Assembly: GCA_000433255.1 (NCBI GenBank)
Contig: HF998213.1
Span: 1 to 11,227, forward strand
Reading direction: 5' to 3'
DNA length: 11,227 nt
From: Coprobacillus sp. CAG:605
GTDB taxonomy: Bacteria; Bacillota_I; Bacilli_A; RF39; UBA660
Shown here: one piece after another, positions 6,455-11,227 of the stretch
Layout: every line of letters begins with the position of its first letter
Numbering within the stretch: position 1 is the first letter of the stretch
The notes under the pieces: generated by a model
The model's input: the letters and a program-made list of their open reading frames with translations, nothing else
Database searches by the model: none
Told to the model about the DNA's origin: nothing
Position numbers and translations under genes: made by a program

Positions 6455-8614
6455 TTATTCCTCAGCATCTTTATTATCTATATGAATAACTCTTTCTTTA
6501 ATCTCTTGAGTTCTTCCCTTATTCCAGAAATTAGTTCCAATATACCCACAAGTACGACGAGCAACATTTAACTTATCATGATCTCTATTCCCACAATTAG
6601 GACAATACCATTCTAAATTATCATCAATTAGTATTTCCCCTGTATATCCACATTCATGACAATAATCACTCTTCGTATTTAACTCCGCATACATAATATT
6701 ATCATAAATAAATTTAATTACTTGTAAAACAACATCTAAGTTATTTGTTAAATTAGGAGTTTCAATATAACTAATAGCGCCCCCAGGACTTAATTTTTGA
6801 AATTCACTTTCTAATTTTAACTTTGTAAATGCATCAATTTCTTCAAATACTGGTACATGATATGAATTAGTAATATAATCTCTATCAGTTATTCCCTTAA
6901 TTACCCCAAATCTTTCTTTTAAACACTTAGCAAATTTATAAGTAGTTGACTCAATAGGAGTACCATATACTGAATAATCAATATCTTCAGCTTCTTTCCA
7001 TTCCTTACATTTATCATTTAAATGTTGCATTACTTTTAACGCAAATTCTTTAGCTTCCCCATTATCAGTATGTGATTTACCAGTCATATATTTAACACAT
7101 TCATATAATCCTGCATACCCTAGTGATATTGTTGAATACCCATGATGTAATAATTCATGAATAGATTCACCCTTCTTTAGTCTTGCTAATGCCCCATGTT
7201 GCCATAAAATAGGTGCTACATCACTAGTTACTTTAGAAAGTCTCTTATGTCTTATTTGTAATGCTCTATGACATAGCTCTAATCTCTCATCAAATATCTT
7301 CCAGAAATCATCCATATCTTTATCACTACTTAAAGCAACATCTACTAAGTTAATGGTTACAACTCCTTGGTTAAATCTACCATAATACTTAGGTTTACCA
7401 TTCTCATCAACATATGGAGTTAAAAACGATCTACATCCCATACAAGGATAACATTGCCCATTACCATTCTTATCAACCTTATTTTGTTTCATTATCTTTT
7501 CGCTAATATAATCTGGAACCATACGTTTTGCTGTACATTCTGCTGCTAACTTAGTTAAATAATAATACTTACCATCTTCCCTAATATTATCTTCTTCTAA
7601 AACATATAGAAGTTTAGGAAATGCTGGAGTAATATAAACACCCTTCTCATTTTTCATACCTTGAATACGTTGTTTTAAAACTTCTTCAATTAACATCGCA
7701 AGTTCTTCTTTATATTCATCTGTCTCTCCTAAGTACATACAAACACTTAAGAATGGAGCTTGCCCATTAGTAGTTGTCATCGAATTAATTTGATATTGGA
7801 AAGTTTGAACTCCATCCGTAATCTCTTTAGCTAAATCTTCTTTAACAAACTTTTCTACTTGAGCCTTTGTTAACTTACGAGCTTTATATTTCTTCTCATA
7901 GTATTCCTTACTCAGCCTAATAAATGGTGCCAAATGAGTTAATGTTACTGTACATCCTCCATACTGACTTGAATTAACCGCTGTAATTATTTGAGTAGCA
8001 ATAGTCATAGCTGTTAAAAATCTATGTGGTTTTTCAATTAATACACCATTAATACTAGTACCATTTTGCAACATATCTTCTAAGTCAATCAAATCACAAT
8101 TATGTAAAGCATTCTGGGCAAAATAATCAGCATCATGAAAATGAATTATACCATCATCATGAGCTTGGACAATATCTTCTGGTAATAAGAAACGTCTTGT
8201 AATATCCGTTGAAGTAATACCTGCTAAATAATCTCTTTGCGTAGTAACTACTTTAGCATTCTTATTAGAATTCTCTGTATTCCAATACTCTGATTCCCCA
8301 TCAATAAGCTCTTTAATAGCTAAATCCGTAGTATTACTCTTTCTAACTAATTCCCTAGTATAACGATAAGTAATATACTTCTTAGCAAGTTCATACTTAC
8401 CAATACTCATTAACTTAACTTCAATAATATCTTGAATATCTTCAACTAAGATTCTCTTCTTTCCTAGTCTTTCAATATATTTAATTATATTTTTAATTTG
8501 GGTAGGAGATACTTGATCTTCATCTTCTACTTCCCTATTAGCTTTCATTATAGCTTTTTCAATCTTTTCTGGACAATAGTCTACCATATGTCCGTCTCTT
8601 TTTATAACTTTCAT
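6455..8614 (-). CDS. nrdD: Anaerobic ribonucleoside-triphosphate reductase, class III
   Basis: Reduces ribonucleoside triphosphates to deoxy forms under anaerobic conditions using a glycyl radical. With the start at the ATG at 8614 the protein has 719 residues, typical of the family. An ATP-cone domain (KVIKRDG... , about 1-90) gives allosteric control. The catalytic barrel holds conserved cysteines at HNCDLIDL (C173) and CMGCRSFL (C394). The C-terminus carries a zinc site, CHEC (652-655) and CPNC (671-674), and the glycyl radical loop RRTCGYIG with G690. An upstream TTG at 8641 would add nine residues (MLSKKVGLF) but the family begins at MKVIKRDG and a modest AGGT ribosome site precedes that ATG. 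First gene of the nrdD-nrdG-dut operon, transcribed divergently from a Crp/Fnr-type regulator and sharing a palindromic control region with it. No NrdR box was noticed. Confidence 0.97.
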   Translation of the reverse strand: MKVIKRDGHMVDYCPEKIEKAIMKANREVEDEDQVSPTQIKNIIKYIERLGKKRILVEDIQDIIEVKLMSIGKYELAKKYITYRYTRELVRKSNTTDLAIKELIDGESEYWNTENSNKNAKVVTTQRDYLAGITSTDITRRFLLPEDIVQAHDDGIIHFHDADYFAQNALHNCDLIDLEDMLQNGTSINGVLIEKPHRFLTAMTIATQIITAVNSSQYGGCTVTLTHLAPFIRLSKEYYEKKYKARKLTKAQVEKFVKEDLAKEITDGVQTFQYQINSMTTTNGQAPFLSVCMYLGETDEYKEELAMLIEEVLKQRIQGMKNEKGVYITPAFPKLLYVLEEDNIREDGKYYYLTKLAAECTAKRMVPDYISEKIMKQNKVDKNGNGQCYPCMGCRSFLTPYVDENGKPKYYGRFNQGVVTINLVDVALSSDKDMDDFWKIFDERLELCHRALQIRHKRLSKVTSDVAPILWQHGALARLKKGESIHELLHHGYSTISLGYAGLYECVKYMTGKSHTDNGEAKEFALKVMQHLNDKCKEWKEAEDIDYSVYGTPIESTTYKFAKCLKERFGVIKGITDRDYITNSYHVPVFEEIDAFTKLKLESEFQKLSPGGAISYIETPNLTNNLDVVLQVIKFIYDNIMYAELNTKSDYCHECGYTGEILIDDNLEWYCPNCGNRDHDKLNVARRTCGYIGTNFWNKGRTQEIKERVIHIDNKDAEE

Positions 8615-8650
8615 AAACAAACCTACTTTCTTACTTAACAAATTCAGTTT

Positions 8651-8680
8651 AGCATATTAATCTTTTTTGTTTTGTTGCAA
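8651..8680 (-). promoter_or_regulatory. Candidate nrdD operon promoter
   Basis: On the minus strand TTGCAA (8680 to 8675), the left half of the palindrome, is followed after 18 bases by TATGCT (8656 to 8651). Transcription would start near 8644, about 30 bases before the nrdD ATG. The -10 box is imperfect, which fits a promoter needing or responding to a regulator. Confidence 0.55.
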
Positions 8681-8688
8681 TTGCAACA
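8673..8688. promoter_or_regulatory. 16-bp perfect palindrome, likely operator
   Basis: TGTTGCAATTGCAACA is its own reverse complement. Its geometry, TGTTG-N6-CAACA, has the 5-6-5 spacing of Crp-type sites (TGTGA-N6-TCACA). Each half contains a TTGCAA that serves as the -35 hexamer of one of the two divergent promoters. A Crp/Fnr-family gene starts 42 bases to its right, so autoregulation and control of nrdDG-dut by that protein is the natural inference. Confidence 0.75.
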
Positions 8689-8709
8689 TTTTAAAACTTT
8701 TGCTATAAT
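8681..8709 (+). promoter_or_regulatory. Promoter of the Crp/Fnr-type regulator
   Basis: TTGCAA (8681-8686), a 17-base spacer and a perfect TATAAT (8704-8709), with TGC just before it making an extended -10. The -35 box is the right half of the palindrome, so a protein bound there would cover it; this arrangement favours repression of the regulator's own gene. Confidence 0.75.
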
Positions 8710-8729
8710 TTTTTTGAGGTGATGTAAAG

Positions 8730-9365
8730 GTGAATAATTTATTTGCAAACATCTCTAACCAAAACTTAGAGAAATTATTGAAATTACTCCGTGCTGATAC
8801 CTTTACATGTAAAAAAGGTGTTTCCCTGTCATACTTAATGAACGACAACTTTGTAGGTATTGTCTTAGAAGGCTACTTAGAAGTTATTAAAAGAGACTAT
8901 GAAGGGCATCGAAGTATCATAGAAACCCTTGAACCCATGCAAGTATTTGGCACCACTATCTCTTCTCTAAACTCTCCCGACTACGATATCGAAACTATCT
9001 TAGATAGTAAAATTATCTTAATTGATTATAATAATATCTTAAACTTTTTAGAAAAAGGTAACCATAGTTACCAAAAATTTCTTACTAATCTCCTAGTTAT
9101 AGTTACTAATAAAATTAGTGAAAAAAATGAACGTATTACTATATTAACGCAAAAATCTATTCGTAATAAACTCTTAGAGTACTTTAAAATAACTTCGTTA
9201 AAAAATAACTCTCGTCATATTTATATTCCCACTACTTATACTGAATTAGCCGAATATCTAGCCGTTGATAGAAGCGCTATGTCTAGAGAGTTAAAAAATT
9301 TACAAAATGAAGGTTTTATTGATATTAAAAATAAAAAGATAACGCTTTTGTATGAAACTACTTAA
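8730..9365 (+). CDS. Crp/Fnr-family transcriptional regulator
   Basis: A 211-residue regulator with an N-terminal cyclic-nucleotide-binding-like beta barrel (about 15-110), a long dimer helix (about 112-140), and a C-terminal winged helix (about 143-205) with the recognition region YTELAEYLAVDRSAMSRELKNL (170-191). The barrel lacks the phosphate-binding signature of cAMP-binding Crp proteins, having FGTTISSL where G-E-x-A is expected, and there is only one cysteine (C27), so an Fnr-type iron-sulfur cluster is unlikely. The start is GTG at 8730, with GAGGTGAT eight bases upstream; no ATG fits. It is the only plus-strand gene here, divergent from nrdD, with a palindrome between them. A role in switching anaerobic nucleotide synthesis is inferred from position. 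The effector is unknown. Confidence 0.92.
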   Translation: MNNLFANISNQNLEKLLKLLRADTFTCKKGVSLSYLMNDNFVGIVLEGYLEVIKRDYEGHRSIIETLEPMQVFGTTISSLNSPDYDIETILDSKIILIDYNNILNFLEKGNHSYQKFLTNLLVIVTNKISEKNERITILTQKSIRNKLLEYFKITSLKNNSRHIYIPTTYTELAEYLAVDRSAMSRELKNLQNEGFIDIKNKKITLLYETT

Positions 9366-9380
9366 ACGTTATCTTTTTTT
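9333..9380. terminator. Bidirectional terminator between convergent genes
   Basis: AAAAAGATAACG (9333-9344) pairs perfectly with CGTTATCTTTTT (9367-9378), 12 bp around a 22-base loop that contains the regulator's TAA stop. A T7 run ends it on the plus strand; on the minus strand the 3' arm continues into CTTTTTATTTTT. It can therefore serve both the regulator and the 168-aa gene, whose stop codon starts one base beyond the stem. The left arm is coding sequence of the regulator. Confidence 0.8.
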
Positions 9381-9885
9381 ACTTTATAATTTCAAGATTT
9401 TCATTGCTTTTAAAACTATAAGTACAATAAAGATTAGCACTATACTCTGTCTTACCAACTGTAACATTTAAATTACCATATGTCTTTTCTTCATCACAAT
9501 CAACAGTTTCAGTATGAAACATCGAAACATCATAGCCTTTATCTTTAAAGTCTTTTAAATTAATTGAAGTATTAATTCCTTCTGGATGATACTTTAAAGT
9601 TTCTTGCCAAGGATCAGTTTCTTTTAACTCTGATTTAGTATAGCCAACTAATACCTTTTCTAGCTCTACATTAACTTCATATTTAGCTTTTTCAAAGGCA
9701 TTATTTAATTTTTCTTGTTGTTCTTTTCTTATTGTTTCTTCATCTTTCATAATCTCCCCACTAGTATCAGGAGTTGGGCTAGGACTAGGTGTATTATTTT
9801 TAAATTTAATGATAGCAAATGTTGCTGCAGCAACTACTAATATTCCTACAACAACACCTACGATTATTCCTATTTTTTTCTTCAT
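9379..9885 (-). CDS. Single-span membrane protein with extracellular domain
   Basis: A 168-residue protein not recognised as a known family. A basic start (MKKK) leads into one hydrophobic span at about 5-27, then a Pro-Ser-Thr linker (NTPSPSPTPDTSGE, 31-44), a charged helix (46-80) and a mostly beta C-terminal part with two cysteines, C130 and C154, that could form one disulfide. By the positive-inside rule the C-terminal domain faces outside. The start is the ATG at 9885, with GGAGGT four bases upstream; a GTG at 9900 precedes that ribosome site and is rejected. The ribosome site overlaps the last codons of the cysteine-rich Ig gene, two bases away, so both are made from one mRNA. A structural or accessory role for the large secreted protein is an inference from this linkage. 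Confidence 0.85.
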   Translation of the reverse strand: MKKKIGIIVGVVVGILVVAAATFAIIKFKNNTPSPSPTPDTSGEIMKDEETIRKEQQEKLNNAFEKAKYEVNVELEKVLVGYTKSELKETDPWQETLKYHPEGINTSINLKDFKDKGYDVSMFHTETVDCDEEKTYGNLNVTVGKTEYSANLYCTYSFKSNENLEIIK

Positions 9886-9887
9886 GG

Positions 9888-11227
9888 TTACCTCCAGCAC
9901 CAGCTTTCACATGTATCATAACATGTACTACACTCAGTATTGTAACCATTACAAACACTGCCCGTTTCATGCCATCCACCACAGCCTTTGCCATCGTAAA
10001 CACCACATCCAGACCAACCACAGTTTGTACAGCAAGCACAACCAGTAGCAGGATTTATGCCTTCTGGGCCACTACACCAATCCCAATATCCGCCTTGAGT
10101 CCAACTATTACATGAACCTTGATGGCAATTACAACTATGTGGATTACATTGATATGTACTACATACTTCCCATTTATAAACCGTATAACCTCTTGAATAA
10201 CTTGTCGTATTACCAGCATTATCACGGCAAGTACCAGCAGTATTATTCCAGCCCTTACCACTCTTAGTTTCATAAACATTACCACTAGCAATACCACTAC
10301 GATTATCACTGCAAGTTACTGAAATAGTATAACTATTTTGATATCCACCATTATATGAACTACCAGAAACACTTATATTATAAGTTGGAGCTGTTTTATC
10401 AACCTTTACTGTTTGATTAGAAGGACATTGTGTCTCATTACCCGCATTATCTTTTACTTTACCAGGAGATAGATTATACCATTCACCTTCCCAGTTAATA
10501 TACCAAGAAGCATTACCAGCACATCCAGAGCCACCAGAATCACTACAAGTACCAACCAAAGTACGAGAATCATTAGTCCATGAACTAGATCCTCCACTAG
10601 AAGAACAACTTGGTGCAGTCTTATCTATTTTAACTGTTTGATTTGCAGGACAAACAGTTGAGTTTCCCGCTTTATCATATACCGTACCCGCAGATTGATT
10701 ATAAACCTCTGTTTGCGTAGTATAATCTTTACTTACATTACTAACACATCCAGAATCTGGATCACTACAAGTACCAGTTATTGTACGAGAAGCATTCGTC
10801 CAAGTATCAGACCCTCCACTAGATACACAAACAGGAGCTGTCTTATCTACAAATGTATTAACTAATTGACTACACTCTGTCTTATTACCAATATTGTCTT
10901 CAATAGTCCAATTAATATTAACGGTCTTAGCCGTATAATTAATAGTTTTTGTCATATCAGTAGTCTTACAACCCGTACCAGTATCATTATTACAACCATA
11001 AGTTAATGTTAAATCCTTATTAGTCCACGTTGTATTTTCATTAGAATACTTACATACTGGTCCCTTCTTATCAACACCACTTACTTCTACCACATAAGCA
11101 TCAGATATATTACCTGCTTTATCTAAAGTATATAAATAATACTTTCCAACATCTAAATTAGCAGTTAAATAGTCATTATTATCGGCATTTTCATAATCTC
11201 TATTAAACATATCAATAGTTGGAGTAG
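9888..11227 (-). CDS. Ig-like repeat surface protein with Cys-rich tail (5' truncated)
   Basis: The reading frame stays open to the right edge, so only the C-terminal 445 or so residues are seen; the ATG at 11210 is internal. Counting from it, residues 1-45 are the end of one repeat, and four repeats of about 75 residues follow at 46-120, 121-194, 195-269 and 270-345. Each begins VDKTAP or similar, has a TWTN/SWTN..R/L.. strand, a CSD..SGC segment and a DNAGN.T.C end, the pattern of bacterial Ig-like domains with conserved cysteines. The tail, 347-440, has 17 cysteines and eight tryptophans in 94 residues and ends CESWCWR. No LPXTG, membrane anchor or choline-binding motif is present at the C-terminus. 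It is presumably secreted and disulfide-linked or metal-bound. The next gene, a single-span membrane protein, starts two bases after the stop. Confidence 0.85.
   Translation of the reverse strand, partial: TPTIDMFNRDYENADNNDYLTANLDVGKYYLYTLDKAGNISDAYVVEVSGVDKKGPVCKYSNENTTWTNKDLTLTYGCNNDTGTGCKTTDMTKTINYTAKTVNINWTIEDNIGNKTECSQLVNTFVDKTAPVCVSSGGSDTWTNASRTITGTCSDPDSGCVSNVSKDYTTQTEVYNQSAGTVYDKAGNSTVCPANQTVKIDKTAPSCSSSGGSSSWTNDSRTLVGTCSDSGGSGCAGNASWYINWEGEWYNLSPGKVKDNAGNETQCPSNQTVKVDKTAPTYNISVSGSSYNGGYQNSYTISVTCSDNRSGIASGNVYETKSGKGWNNTAGTCRDNAGNTTSYSRGYTVYKWEVCSTYQCNPHSCNCHQGSCNSWTQGGYWDWCSGPEGINPATGCACCTNCGWSGCGVYDGKGCGGWHETGSVCNGYNTECSTCYDTCESWCWR

Noticed and set aside
8615..8641. TTG start at 8641 for nrdD
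   Set aside because: It would place the start at or upstream of the predicted transcription start region and add residues absent from the family; the ATG at 8614 gives the standard MKVIKRDG beginning.
8657..8848. Minus-strand reading frame of 63 codons
   Set aside because: It covers the divergent promoter region and runs antisense to the start of the well-supported Crp/Fnr gene; it has no family resemblance.
9806..10309. Several frames on both strands over the Cys-rich tail and the start of the 168-aa gene
   Set aside because: They are rich in Thr, Val or Met from the biased codons of the Cys-rich gene and overlap two genes with good ribosome sites and recognisable layout.

Overview
The window looks like chromosomal DNA of an AT-rich, strictly or facultatively anaerobic, low-GC Gram-positive bacterium. 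The evidence is an oxygen-sensitive class III ribonucleotide reductase, GGAGG-type ribosome binding sites, sigma-A style promoters and T-tract terminators. TGA is used as a stop (nrdG and the 331-residue gene), which argues against the Mycoplasma code. A gut Bacillota lineage near Erysipelotrichia/RF39 is a plausible guess, but no rRNA or tRNA is present to test it. All genes lie on the minus strand except one Crp/Fnr-type regulator.

From right to left in coordinates, which is the direction of minus-strand transcription: the right edge holds the 3' part of a secreted Ig-like repeat protein ending in an extremely cysteine-rich tail, followed at once by a small single-span membrane protein. These converge on the plus-strand Crp/Fnr regulator and share a bidirectional terminator with it. 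The regulator is divergent from an operon of nrdD, nrdG and dut, which supplies deoxynucleotides anaerobically and removes dUTP. A perfect 16-bp palindrome holds the -35 elements of both divergent promoters, so the regulator probably controls itself and the nucleotide operon.

Downstream of dut lie two full-length paralogous two-span membrane proteins of unknown function (344 and 331 aa). Each is preceded by a near-identical hairpin-T6 terminator fused directly to a TTGACT-N18-TATAAT promoter, the mark of a tandem duplication of about 1.1 kb. After the second paralog comes a 299-base gap with a terminator-like hairpin and a tandem array of three 34-35 bp units, each able to form a small hairpin with a conserved GGAAT loop and a covarying stem.

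The left third holds a solo XRE-type regulator with two C-terminal membrane spans, then a two-gene surface-glycan operon: a GtrB-like polyprenyl-phosphate glycosyltransferase and a multi-span GT-C-like protein. That operon ends in its own terminator near the left edge.

Most upsteam start candidates for several genes fall on or just after the Shine-Dalgarno sequence; corrected starts are given for the GtrB-like gene, the 344-aa paralog, nrdD and the 168-aa membrane protein. The best candidates for something undescribed are the hairpin array, the duplicated membrane paralogs and the cysteine-rich Ig protein with its partner.
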